Below are positions 27,205 through 35,754 of a stretch of DNA of 64,000 bases, piece by piece. The stretch lies in contig NZ_CP016428.1 of assembly GCF_001693385.1 (NCBI RefSeq), positions 2,976,001-3,040,000 on the forward strand, in the 5' to 3' direction. Source of the stretch: Bradyrhizobium icense (GTDB taxonomy: Bacteria; Pseudomonadota; Alphaproteobacteria; Rhizobiales; Xanthobacteraceae). How positions within the stretch are numbered: the stretch's first letter is position 1; every line of letters begins with the position of its first letter. The notes beneath the pieces were generated by a model that saw nothing but the letters and a program-made list of their open reading frames with translations, did not search any database and was not told the DNA's origin. The position numbers and the translations under genes were made by a program.

Positions 27205-28398
27205 ATGCTGCGCTTAGAGATGCACGGAACGGATATCCCGAACGCCGGACCCAGCGAGGCGGCCACGACGGTCGGCGCGCTGGCGACGCCGGCCCTCCTG
27301 CTCGACAAGGACCGGCTGGATCGCAATCTCGCCCGTCTGTCCTCTCGTATGGCCGCGCGGGGCGTCGTGCTGCGCTCCCATATGAAGACGGCGAAATCCA
27401 TCGAGGTCGCCCGGCGCGCCTATCCGGCCGGGCCTGGGCCAATCACCGTCTCCACCTTGGCGGAGGCGGAGTACTTCGCGCAGCACGGTTTTCGGGACAT
27501 GACTTATGCCGTGGGCCTGGCACCGCACGCCGCCGAGAGCGCCATGCGTCTTCGGAAAGCCGGCGTCGACCTCAAGGTGCTGCTCGATTCGTCCGAACAG
27601 GCGAAGATTCTGGGCGAGGCCGGCGGCGCCGCTGGTGTGACGCCGTCCGCCTTCATCGAGATCGACTGCGACGGTCACCGCGGCGGGCTGACCGCCACCG
27701 ATCCCAAGCTCATCGCCGTCGCGGTCGCCCTGGCCGAGGCCGGCGTCAGGCTCGCCGGCATTCTTACCCATGCCGGCGAATCCTACAGCCTTTGCACGCC
27801 CGAGGCCCTCGTCGCGGCTGCGGAGAATGAAAGGGCCGTGGCTGTGGCTGCCGCGGAGACGTTGCGGGCGGCGGGGCATGAATGCCCGGTCGTGAGTGTC
27901 GGTTCGACGCCGACCGCCCATTTCGCCGAAGACCTGACCGGCGTCACGGAGATGCGGGCCGGCGTGTATATGTTCTTCGATCTGGTGATGCACGGTGTCG
28001 GTGTCTGCACCACCGACGACATCGCGATCTCGATTCTCGCCACCGTCATCGGAACGAAGCGGGAGAAGGGCTGGATTTTGGTCGATGCGGGCTGGATGGC
28101 CCTGTCGCGTGATCGCGGCACCGCGGCGCAGCGGGTTGACCAGGGTTACGGTCTCGTCTGCGATCTGTGCGGCAAACTCTACCCAGACCTGATCGTCTCG
28201 CAGGCGAGCCAGGAGCACGGCATCCTCGCCATCAGATCCAGATCGGCTGTAACCCTGCCGGATCTGCCGATCGGCACGAAGGTCAGGATCCTGCCCAATC
28301 ATGCCTGCGCGACGGCGTCACAGCACGAACTGTACAATGTCGTCTCCGCGGGAAGCGACGCAATCGAAGCTCAGTGGCCGCGAATGCGCGGCTGGTAG
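27205..28398 (+). CDS. D-threonine aldolase / D-serine dehydratase-like PLP enzyme (DSD1 family)
   Basis: 397-aa fold-type III PLP enzyme with an alanine-racemase-like N-terminal barrel. It starts at ATG 27205 after AGGAG. TPALLLDKDRLDRN is the family start; the PLP lysine is in RSHMKTAKS. The C-terminal NHACAT holds the His-x-Cys pair that binds the divalent metal in this family. Members cleave D-threonine to glycine and acetaldehyde or dehydrate D-serine. With D-amino-acid-type oxidases nearby, a D-amino-acid substrate is plausible. Confidence 0.9.
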   Translation: MLRLEMHGTDIPNAGPSEAATTVGALATPALLLDKDRLDRNLARLSSRMAARGVVLRSHMKTAKSIEVARRAYPAGPGPITVSTLAEAEYFAQHGFRDMTYAVGLAPHAAESAMRLRKAGVDLKVLLDSSEQAKILGEAGGAAGVTPSAFIEIDCDGHRGGLTATDPKLIAVAVALAEAGVRLAGILTHAGESYSLCTPEALVAAAENERAVAVAAAETLRAAGHECPVVSVGSTPTAHFAEDLTGVTEMRAGVYMFFDLVMHGVGVCTTDDIAISILATVIGTKREKGWILVDAGWMALSRDRGTAAQRVDQGYGLVCDLCGKLYPDLIVSQASQEHGILAIRSRSAVTLPDLPIGTKVRILPNHACATASQHELYNVVSAGSDAIEAQWPRMRGW

Positions 28399-28471
28399 GT
28401 TCTCAAACAGACTTGCGCCGTTGCGATTTTGTGCATGCCCAGCATTCAGATAGCGAGATTCCGAGGTCGAT

Positions 28472-29749
28472 ATGAAGCTGACATCCTATTGGTTGGACAC
28501 GTCGGAGCCATTCAGGAGCGCCACCCCAGGCCCGGTGCAAGGCACCTGCGACGTTGCGGTGATCGGCGGCGGCCTGACAGGTTCTTCGGCCGCCCTGGCT
28601 CTCGCCAAGAAGGGGGCGCGCGTTGTGCTCCTCGAAGCCGAGACGATCGGGCACGCGGCGTCCGGCCGGAACGGCGGCATGTGCAACAACGGCTTCGCCC
28701 AGGACTACGGCACGCTCTCGACCAGGCTCGGTAAGGAAGTCGCCGACCGGCTCTACCGGGCCTTCGACGCCGGGGTCGATACGGTCGAGCGTCTGGTGGC
28801 GGAAGAGCTGATCGATTGCAGCTTCGCGCGCACCGGCAAGATCAAGCTTGCGGCCAAACCTGAGCATTATGACAAGCTGGCGCGCAGCCAGGAATTGCTG
28901 GCCGCCAATGTCGATCCCGACACGACGATGGTGAGCCGTGCCGATCTGGCCAACGAAGTGGGATCGGAGCGCTATTACGGCGGGCTGATCTACCCCAAGA
29001 GCGCCGGCATGCATGTCGGACGCTTCGTCCGCGGTCTTGCGGAAGCGGCGGCGCGGCGCGGCGTCCAGATCCACGAGCATACGCCGCTGATGGGCCTGCG
29101 ACCCATCGCCGACGGAGGCCACGAGATCGAGACACCCAAGGGCCGGCTTCGGGCCTCGCAGGTTCTGTTGGCGAGCGGCATCTCGCATGCGGGGCCGCTG
29201 GGTTGGATTCGACGCCGGGTCGTGCCGGTCGGCGCCTTCCTGATCGTCACCGAGCCCTTGCCGATCGCGACTCTCGATCGGCTTCTGCCGCGCCGCCGAA
29301 TGGCGGTCGATACAAAGAACCTGGTCAACTACTTCCGAACCACGCCGGACAACCGGCTGCTCTTCGGCGGACGCGCCCGCTTCGCTATCTCCAACCCGAC
29401 CTCAGACGAGAAGAGCGGCGCGATCCTGCAGGCTGCGCTGCACGACGTCTTTCCGGAGCTTCGCGCCGTGCGTATCGACTATTGTTGGGGCGGCATGGTC
29501 GATATGACGCGCGACCGGCTGCCACGCGCCGGCGAACGCAACGGCATCTACTATTCCATGGGCTACAGCGGCCACGGCACTCAGATGTCGACCCTGATGG
29601 GGACGATCATGGCGGAAGTCATGGACGGGCGCACCGAGCTCAATCCCTGGAAGGACTTCGCCTGGCCCGCCATTCCGGGTCATCTCGGTCCTCCCTGGTT
29701 CCTTCCCCTGGTCGGCGCCTATTACCGGATCAAGGATCGCTTCCAATGA
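28472..29749 (+). CDS. FAD-dependent oxidoreductase (PuuB/DAO-like), intact
   Basis: 425-aa flavoenzyme of the gamma-glutamylputrescine oxidase/DAO family. The FAD motif VIGGGLTG is at residues 30-37, preceded by the shared leader SYWLDT and PGPV. Later blocks are GHAASGRNGGMCNNG, NRLLFGGRARF, YCWGGMVDMTRDRLPRAG and GYSGHGTQM. It is the intact counterpart of the frameshifted gene at 16707-17977. Its stop overlaps the start of the following aldehyde dehydrogenase as ATGA. That coupling suggests the oxidase makes an aldehyde used directly by the next enzyme. Confidence 0.92.
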   Translation: MKLTSYWLDTSEPFRSATPGPVQGTCDVAVIGGGLTGSSAALALAKKGARVVLLEAETIGHAASGRNGGMCNNGFAQDYGTLSTRLGKEVADRLYRAFDAGVDTVERLVAEELIDCSFARTGKIKLAAKPEHYDKLARSQELLAANVDPDTTMVSRADLANEVGSERYYGGLIYPKSAGMHVGRFVRGLAEAAARRGVQIHEHTPLMGLRPIADGGHEIETPKGRLRASQVLLASGISHAGPLGWIRRRVVPVGAFLIVTEPLPIATLDRLLPRRRMAVDTKNLVNYFRTTPDNRLLFGGRARFAISNPTSDEKSGAILQAALHDVFPELRAVRIDYCWGGMVDMTRDRLPRAGERNGIYYSMGYSGHGTQMSTLMGTIMAEVMDGRTELNPWKDFAWPAIPGHLGPPWFLPLVGAYYRIKDRFQ

Positions 29750-31203
29750 CCTCGGCCGTTCGACACCTGACGGAAGCCGGCTTGCTCGGCAAATTCTACA
29801 TCGACAGAGAATGGCGGAAGCCGACCGGATCGGCGACGGCGGTCGTCGTCAACCCGGCGACCGAGCAGCCAATCGTCGAAGTCGCGCTCGGCAACAATGA
29901 GGATGTAGACCGCGCTGTCTCCGCCGCTGACCGAGCCTTTGCCGGCTGGTCTTGCAAGTCGGCTGCGGAGCGGGCAGCGCTGCTCGACCGAATCCATGGT
30001 TTGATCCTCGAGCGGCTGGAATTGTTCGCGCAGGCAGTCACGGGCGAGATGGGGGCCGCTATCTCCTATGCGCGCCGCGCCCAGGTGCCCCTGGCCGCCG
30101 AACATATCCGCGTCGCGCGTGACAATCTCGCGACCTATTCTTTCATCAGCCCGCGCGGCAGCACCGCCATCATGCGCGAGGCCATCGGCATCTGCGGCCT
30201 CATCACCCCCTGGAACTGGCCTCTCTACCAGATCACAGCCAAGGTCGGTCCGGCGCTCGCGGCTGGGTGCACGGTGGTGTTGAAGCCCAGCGAATTGTCG
30301 CCCCTCAGCGCCTTGCTGTTCGCCGAGGTGATGGACGATGCCGGTTGTCCGCCCGGCGTATTCAACCTCGTCAACGGGACAGGTCCAATCGTGGGCGCCA
30401 GTCTGGCGTCGCATCCGCAGGTGGACATGATCTCGATCACGGGCTCGACCCGTGCCGGGGTTCTTGTTGCGCAAGCGGCGGCGCCCACCGTCAAGCGCGT
30501 CGCCCAGGAACTTGGCGGCAAGTCGCCGAATATCATTCTGCCGGATGCCGAGCTGAGCCGGGCCGTTCCACTCGGCGTCGGCGCTGCCTTCCGCAATCTC
30601 GGGCAATCCTGCAGCGCACCGACGCGTATGCTTGTTTCCCGCTCACAGATGGCGAAGGTCGAAGTTCTGGCTGCGGCGGCCGCTTCTGAACTGGTGGTAG
30701 GCGACCCGCTCGCGGAAAGCACGACCCATGGTCCGATCGCCAACCGGCCGCAGTTCGAGCGTATCCAGGCCATGATCGGCGTCGGTCTGGAGGAAGGCGC
30801 CAAGCTTGTCATTGGCGGGCCGGGGCGGCCCGACAACCTTAAGATCGGCCTCTATGCGCGGCCAACGATCTTCTCGAACGTCCGTCGCGACATGAGAATT
30901 GCGCAGGAGGAGATCTTCGGCCCGGTGCTGTCGATCATTCCCTACGATACGGTCGACGAGGCGGTCGAGATCGCCAACGACACGGTCTACGGCCTCGGCG
31001 CCCATGTGCAGGGCGCGGATGCGAAGACACTGCGGGAGGTGGCCGGGCAGATCCGGTCCGGTCAGGTCCATCTCAACTATCCCGACTGGGACCCGAACGC
31101 ACCTTTTGGCGGATACAAGCGTTCCGGCAACGGCCGGGAATATGGCCTCGAGGGCATGGAGGAATATCTCGAGACCAAGGCCGTTCCCGGATTTTACCGA
31201 TGA
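29746..31203 (+). CDS. Aldehyde dehydrogenase family protein
   Basis: 485-aa NAD(P)-dependent ALDH starting at ATG 29746, translationally coupled to the oxidase. Catalytic Cys289 lies in NLGQSCSAP, Glu255 in QELGGK and Asn157 in PWNWP. The C-terminus is complete (YLETKAVPGFY). It oxidises an aldehyde, probably the product of the adjacent flavoenzyme. It is not closely similar to the GabD-type enzyme at 18042-19499. The repeat fragment copy B begins immediately after its stop codon. Confidence 0.93.
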   Translation: MTSAVRHLTEAGLLGKFYIDREWRKPTGSATAVVVNPATEQPIVEVALGNNEDVDRAVSAADRAFAGWSCKSAAERAALLDRIHGLILERLELFAQAVTGEMGAAISYARRAQVPLAAEHIRVARDNLATYSFISPRGSTAIMREAIGICGLITPWNWPLYQITAKVGPALAAGCTVVLKPSELSPLSALLFAEVMDDAGCPPGVFNLVNGTGPIVGASLASHPQVDMISITGSTRAGVLVAQAAAPTVKRVAQELGGKSPNIILPDAELSRAVPLGVGAAFRNLGQSCSAPTRMLVSRSQMAKVEVLAAAAASELVVGDPLAESTTHGPIANRPQFERIQAMIGVGLEEGAKLVIGGPGRPDNLKIGLYARPTIFSNVRRDMRIAQEEIFGPVLSIIPYDTVDEAVEIANDTVYGLGAHVQGADAKTLREVAGQIRSGQVHLNYPDWDPNAPFGGYKRSGNGREYGLEGMEEYLETKAVPGFYR

Positions 31204-31290
31204 CTATTGACGGAAAATCTGAGCAGTCGGTTCGAAGCATGCCCGACGTCGGGCTCAACGCGATCCAAGTGACGAGGGTAGGCGATGCTA
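31204..31290 (+). repeat. Dispersed repeat copy B (right part only)
   Basis: Directly after the ALDH stop, CTATTGACGGAAAATCTGAG and a GACGTCGGGCTC block match the tail of repeat copies A and D. The palindrome, dusA-like part and GTGTGCAC octamers are absent. Same orientation as copies A, C and D. It marks the right end of the 6-31 kb catabolic region. Confidence 0.6.
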
Positions 31291-31346
31291 TGCATCGCCG
31301 ATCGACCATAGGCCATGGCTTCACCACTGCGGAATGCGGCTACCGC

Positions 31347-32294
31347 CTAATAGCTCGAAGCCATCAGCCGTAAACGCGGGTACAGCCGGTCGATGGCGGC
31401 CATGTCGCTGCGCATCTGCTCGATGATCCAGTCGCGGATCTCGCTGACGACCGGCCGGATCGATCGGTCATGCGGGTGCACCAGTTCGCAAAGTCGCCGT
31501 GTCGTGGTGAGGGTTTCCGAGGCCGGGACCAAAGCGCCGGTCAGCAGCCAATGCGATGCGACCGTAAGCCAGCCGAGCGCAATGCCTTGGCCGAGCAATG
31601 CCGCCTGCACCACCACCGCATAGTCGGAAAAACTCAGCGACTTGGCGGGCCCTGATCGTTTGGTGAGAAAGGTCGGATATTCTGCCGCCCAATCGCCCGG
31701 GGTATCCGCGAGGCGGATGATGGTGTTGGCCTCGATCGGTCCATCCTCGCTGTCTGCGTCGCGATAGGCCGGGCTGCAGATCGGCAGCATGACTTCCTTC
31801 ATGACCAGAGCGCCGTTCCGCTCGGGATCGTATCGATCGCGAAACCGCATGCCGAGATCGACATTGTCGACCGGCCCGCGCAGCGGACCGGAGATAAGCT
31901 GGAAGCGGAGATCGACGGTCGGAAACTGGCGCTGCAGCTTGTCGATGCGAGGCATCAGCCAATGCGTGGTGAATGCCGAGGAGACCGAGAGCGTGACTGT
32001 CTCGGTGCCCTTGCGGCGGCGGTCGATCTCGATCAGGCCGCCTTCGATGCTGCGGAATCCATCCGATACGTGGCGATAGAGAATCTCACCTTCTTCCGTC
32101 AGGGCCGCGCGGCCATTGGTCCGGTCGAACAGACGAACGCCGAGATAGTCCTCGAACTGTCCGAGCATTCGGCTTACCGCGGGCTGGGTGACGTTCAGTT
32201 CGGCAGCCGCCGCTGTGAAGCTGCCATTGCGCGCGGCGGCGTCAAAGACGAACAGCGCGTGGCTCGAGGGCAACTTCCGCCGGAGGTCAGGCAT
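31347..32294 (-). CDS. LysR-type transcriptional regulator (GcvA-like)
   Basis: 315-aa LTTR. The N-terminal winged helix-turn-helix (FDAAARNGSFTAAAAELNVTQPAVSRML) is followed by the periplasmic-binding-like effector domain. The DVDLGMRF-like core block appears as NVDLGMRFRD, close to GcvA-group members. It is divergent from the polyamine-type ABC operon beginning at 32546, which is its most likely target; the 251-bp gap would hold the operators. Confidence 0.92.
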   Translation of the reverse strand: MPDLRRKLPSSHALFVFDAAARNGSFTAAAAELNVTQPAVSRMLGQFEDYLGVRLFDRTNGRAALTEEGEILYRHVSDGFRSIEGGLIEIDRRRKGTETVTLSVSSAFTTHWLMPRIDKLQRQFPTVDLRFQLISGPLRGPVDNVDLGMRFRDRYDPERNGALVMKEVMLPICSPAYRDADSEDGPIEANTIIRLADTPGDWAAEYPTFLTKRSGPAKSLSFSDYAVVVQAALLGQGIALGWLTVASHWLLTGALVPASETLTTTRRLCELVHPHDRSIRPVVSEIRDWIIEQMRSDMAAIDRLYPRLRLMASSY

Positions 32295-32545
32295 AACCTG
32301 ATGTTATGCCGACGGTGAGAATTTGGCAATTGCCCCTGCCGGCCAACTCTGGTTGGCTTGCGCGATAGCCTGCCAGCACGGGCAAGAGTGAAAAACTGGC
32401 GGGCAGGGACGGCCTTGGGAGCCGCCCCGAAGTGCCCGATCTATAAGACGAGATCATGCCGGTTTCAACCGTCGCTTGCAGTATCGCGGGTGACGTCGAT
32501 GGCGCGCATCCGTGCACGCCCTCGGTAACGTAACGAGGTCGATCA
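32295..32545. promoter_or_regulatory. Divergent promoter region, LysR gene / polyamine-type operon
   Basis: 251 bp between divergent starts. LysR regulators usually bind T-N11-A motifs in such gaps. AACCTGATGTTATGCC at about 32295-32310 lies near the regulator start, but I do not see a clearly symmetrical site. No gene is encoded. Confidence 0.4.
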
Positions 32546-33637
32546 TTGGACAAGGGCGGAGAGAGCGTCGACATCAGGGCCGCGAGCAAGAACTATGACG
32601 CCGTCCGGGCGCTGGACGACGTCACCCTGAACGTCGCGCCGCGCGAATTCGTCTCCCTGCTAGGGCCGTCCGGATCCGGCAAGACCACGCTGCTCGGTAT
32701 CCTCGGCGGCTTCATTCAACCCTCGTCGGGCTCGATCCATTTCGGCGACCGCGACGTGACCTTCCTGCCGCCGCACAAGCGCGACATCGGCGTGGTGTTC
32801 CAGAACTACGCGCTGTTTCCGCACATGAGCGTCGGCGAGAACGTTGCCTTTCCGCTGCGTGCGCGACGGATTCCAAAGCCGGACTGGGGTGCGAGAGTGC
32901 GCGCCGCACTCGCGATGGTCGGGCTGTCGGGCTACGAGGCGCGCGGCATCGCCCAGCTCTCCGGCGGCCAGCGCCAGCGCGTGGCGCTGGCACGCGCTAT
33001 GATCTTCGAACCGCGCCTGATTCTGATGGACGAGCCGCTGTCGGCGCTCGACAAGCAGTTGCGGGAAGCGATGCAGATCGAACTGCGCGAGCTGCACAAG
33101 CGGATCGGCGCCACGATCATCTACGTCACCCACGACCAGCGCGAGGCGCTCACGATGAGTGACCGCGTCGCGATCCTCAAGGACGGGCGGCTGGTCCAGA
33201 TCGATCGCCCCGAGCGACTGCACGATTATCCCGCCGACTCTTTCGTAGCGAGTTTCATCGGCGAGGCGAGCCTGCTGCCGGTCCGGCGCATCGATGCCTG
33301 CAGCGTGGCGCTGGGACCCGCGGTCCTGAAAAGCGCGCGCGAGATTCCAAGCGGCGAGGCGCTGATGCTCGCGGTGCACAGCGAGAAGCTCCTGATTGTG
33401 GACGGTGTGGCGGATGCTGCGCTCAACCGCTTGGCCGGCAAGGTCACTGACATCGTCTATCAGGGCGAAAGCCTGCGTGTGTTCCTGCAACTGGCCGACG
33501 GTACCTGCCTGAGCCTGCGTCAGCCCAGCCACTACCACGCTTCGCGCCTGTTACCTCCTGTCGGCGGCGACATCACCGTCACGCTCCACCCTGAAGACAC
33601 CATCGTGGTGCCCGCGCAAGAAAAGGCGCGGGAATGA
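32546..33637 (+). CDS. Polyamine-type ABC transporter ATP-binding protein (PotA-like)
   Basis: 363-aa ATPase beginning at TTG 32546, preceded by ACGAGG. It has Walker A GPSGSGKTT, Q-loop VVFQNYALFPHMSV, signature LSGGQRQR, Walker B LILMDEPLSALD and switch VTHDQREA. A C-terminal TOBE-like domain follows (about 280-360). These features define the PotA/FbpC group. It heads an operon with a HAD hydrolase, FAD oxidase, binding protein and two permeases. Confidence 0.94.
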   Translation: MDKGGESVDIRAASKNYDAVRALDDVTLNVAPREFVSLLGPSGSGKTTLLGILGGFIQPSSGSIHFGDRDVTFLPPHKRDIGVVFQNYALFPHMSVGENVAFPLRARRIPKPDWGARVRAALAMVGLSGYEARGIAQLSGGQRQRVALARAMIFEPRLILMDEPLSALDKQLREAMQIELRELHKRIGATIIYVTHDQREALTMSDRVAILKDGRLVQIDRPERLHDYPADSFVASFIGEASLLPVRRIDACSVALGPAVLKSAREIPSGEALMLAVHSEKLLIVDGVADAALNRLAGKVTDIVYQGESLRVFLQLADGTCLSLRQPSHYHASRLLPPVGGDITVTLHPEDTIVVPAQEKARE

Positions 33638-33686
33638 ACGCCGATCGTCAAACCCGAGTGCAACACCAGACCAACCAGAACAAGAG

Positions 33687-34391
33687 ATGAAAATGCCCTA
33701 TGATAGCTTCAAGGTTCTCACCTTCGACGTCGTCGGCACCTTGATCGATTTCGAAGCCGGCGTGCTCGATGCCGTGCGTAAGATCTCCGGCCGAAAGGCG
33801 GTCGAGCTCAGCGATGATCAGATCTTCGCGTCCTACAAGCGCGGCCGCGACGCTCATCCGGATCGGTCGAGCGAGGTGATGTTTCATGTCTACCGGTATC
33901 TCGCCAAGGAACTGGAACTGCCGGCCGACGATGCCGCCTGCGATGCCTTCCAGCTCGCCGTGCTGCGCTGGCAACCGTTTTCGGATTCGGTCGAGGCGCT
34001 GAAGCGCCTGCGCACCAGGTTCCGGCTGGTCGCGATGACCAATGCGGATCGCGTCGCGCTGTCATGCTATGCGCATGCGCTCGACAATCCCTTCCACGAC
34101 ACCATCTGCGCCGACGACACCGGGGTTGCGAAACCCAATCCGGAATTCTTCGCCTACAACAAAGGCCGCCAGTCGGCATTCGGCTACAAGCAGTCCGAAA
34201 TCCTGCACGTGGCGCAGAGCCAGCATCACGACATCGGTATCGCCCGCAAGCTTGGCTACAAGGTCTGCTGGATCGAGCGGCGCCAGGGCATGAAGGGCTT
34301 TGGCGGCACGCCTGAGGTGCCAGAGCTCACAAAACCCGATTTCCATTTCGCCACGATGAAGGCATTCGCCGACGCCGCGGTTGGAAGCTGA
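33687..34391 (+). CDS. HAD-superfamily type II (2-haloacid dehalogenase-like) hydrolase
   Basis: 234-aa HAD protein with nucleophile Asp14 in LTFDVVGTL, motif II AMTNAD, the lysine in GVAKPNPEFF and a motif-IV region HVAQSQHHDIGIARKLG. It is more divergent from canonical dehalogenases than the copy at 16024-16692. The second acidic position of motif I is Val rather than Asp/Tyr-type, as in dehalogenase-like members. It sits between the ATPase and FAD oxidase genes of a transport operon, spacing 49 and 18 bp. The repeated linkage to an oxidase implies a role in amine breakdown or repair of a side product, which is inference. Confidence 0.88.
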   Translation: MKMPYDSFKVLTFDVVGTLIDFEAGVLDAVRKISGRKAVELSDDQIFASYKRGRDAHPDRSSEVMFHVYRYLAKELELPADDAACDAFQLAVLRWQPFSDSVEALKRLRTRFRLVAMTNADRVALSCYAHALDNPFHDTICADDTGVAKPNPEFFAYNKGRQSAFGYKQSEILHVAQSQHHDIGIARKLGYKVCWIERRQGMKGFGGTPEVPELTKPDFHFATMKAFADAAVGS

Positions 34392-34409
34392 GAGGGCAGG
34401 GCGGCTGAC

Positions 34410-35717
34410 ATGGCAGAGGTATGGACCCCAATGGCACCGGCCGCCTCGCTCTGGGCGGATACGGCGGAGCCGTTGCCTGCCTTTCCGAAGCTTGCCGGCG
34501 AGGTAAAGGCCGATGTCGTCATCATCGGCGCGGGCTACACCGGGTTGTCTGCGGCGCATCACATCGCGAAGAGTGGCCTTTCGCCCGTCGTAATCGAAGC
34601 CAATCATCCCGGCTGGGGAGCGAGCGGCCGCAATGGAGGCGTCATCACCGCCAAATTCCGCCTCTCGTTCCGCGAGATCGACGCCGTTCATGGCCGCGCC
34701 ATGGCCAGGCGAATGTACGAGATCGCCCATGAATCCGTCGAGATGGTCGATGAGTTGGTGTCCGAATTCGGCATCGAGAGTGCGCGGCTGACGCGTAGCG
34801 GGCAGGTCAAGGCCGCGCACAATCAGGCAACGCTGAAGGCCGCGATCGACGAAGCCGAATGGATGAAGCGGCAAATGGGCGACACCGGAGTTCGTATCCT
34901 CGATGCCCATCAGGTGCGCGAAGAGACGGGATCGCGGGGCTTTGTCGGCGGCGTGCTCAATCCCGGCTCCGGCGGCATCCATCCGCTGAACTATCTGCGT
35001 GGGCTAGCCAAGGGCGTGGCGCAACGCGGCGTGCCGGTCTTTCAGGAAAGCCCGGTGCTCGCGCTGCGTCGCGACGGCGACGATGTCGTGGCGGAAACGC
35101 CTAACGGTGTCGTGCGGGCCCGCCAGGCTATCATCGCCACCAACAGCTATTCCGATTTGACGTCGGCGACCGCGCGCGTGCAGCGGACGCTGGTGCCGTT
35201 CCGCAGCGCTCTCATCGCCACCGAAAAATTGTCGCCGAATCTCGCCGGCAGCCTGATGCCGACGGGACGCACTTACACCGAGACCAAGCGCATGATGCGC
35301 TGGTTCCGCAAGGTCGACGACCGCGTCATCTTCGGCGGACGCGGCGCCTTCGGCAAGCAGGATTCCGAAAGCGCCTTCGATGCGCTGCGAAAGGCAATGG
35401 TCGGCATCTTCCCGGAGCTTGCTGATATTTCGCTCGCGTTCAAATGGTCGGGTCTCGTCGCGATGACGCTCGATTCCGTGCCGCATGTCGGCCGTCTCGA
35501 TGATCGCACCCTTTATTCGGTCGGCTACAACGGCGCCGGCGTCGCCATGTCGAGCCTGATGGGCTGCCATCTCGCGGCGCTGGTGCGCGGGGAGAAGGTC
35601 GATCTCGGCCTACTCGATGCTGGCCGTCTCAAGACTATTCCATTCTATGCATTCCGCGAACCGGCCGTCCGCGCGGTGGCCGGCTGGTATCAGTTTCTGG
35701 ACGCGATCGGCCGTTAG
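34410..35717 (+). CDS. FAD-dependent oxidoreductase (PuuB-like amine oxidase)
   Basis: 435-aa flavoenzyme of the gamma-glutamylputrescine oxidase family. The FAD motif VIIGAGYTG is at about residues 37-45, followed by HPGWGASGRNGGVITAKF and the C-terminal GYNGAGVAMSS. It presumably oxidises the amine brought in by the cotranscribed ABC system. It belongs to the same broad family as 6007-7332, 16707-17977 and 28472-29749. The ATG at 34410 is preceded by GAGGGCAGGGCGG. Confidence 0.92.
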   Translation: MAEVWTPMAPAASLWADTAEPLPAFPKLAGEVKADVVIIGAGYTGLSAAHHIAKSGLSPVVIEANHPGWGASGRNGGVITAKFRLSFREIDAVHGRAMARRMYEIAHESVEMVDELVSEFGIESARLTRSGQVKAAHNQATLKAAIDEAEWMKRQMGDTGVRILDAHQVREETGSRGFVGGVLNPGSGGIHPLNYLRGLAKGVAQRGVPVFQESPVLALRRDGDDVVAETPNGVVRARQAIIATNSYSDLTSATARVQRTLVPFRSALIATEKLSPNLAGSLMPTGRTYTETKRMMRWFRKVDDRVIFGGRGAFGKQDSESAFDALRKAMVGIFPELADISLAFKWSGLVAMTLDSVPHVGRLDDRTLYSVGYNGAGVAMSSLMGCHLAALVRGEKVDLGLLDAGRLKTIPFYAFREPAVRAVAGWYQFLDAIGR

Positions 35718-35754
35718 GAGTTCTAACGCCCGGTCATAACAAGAGGGATTGAAC

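Noticed and set aside
27214..28302. A 362-codon minus-strand frame
   Set aside because: Fully opposite the DSD1-like PLP enzyme gene; shadow frame.
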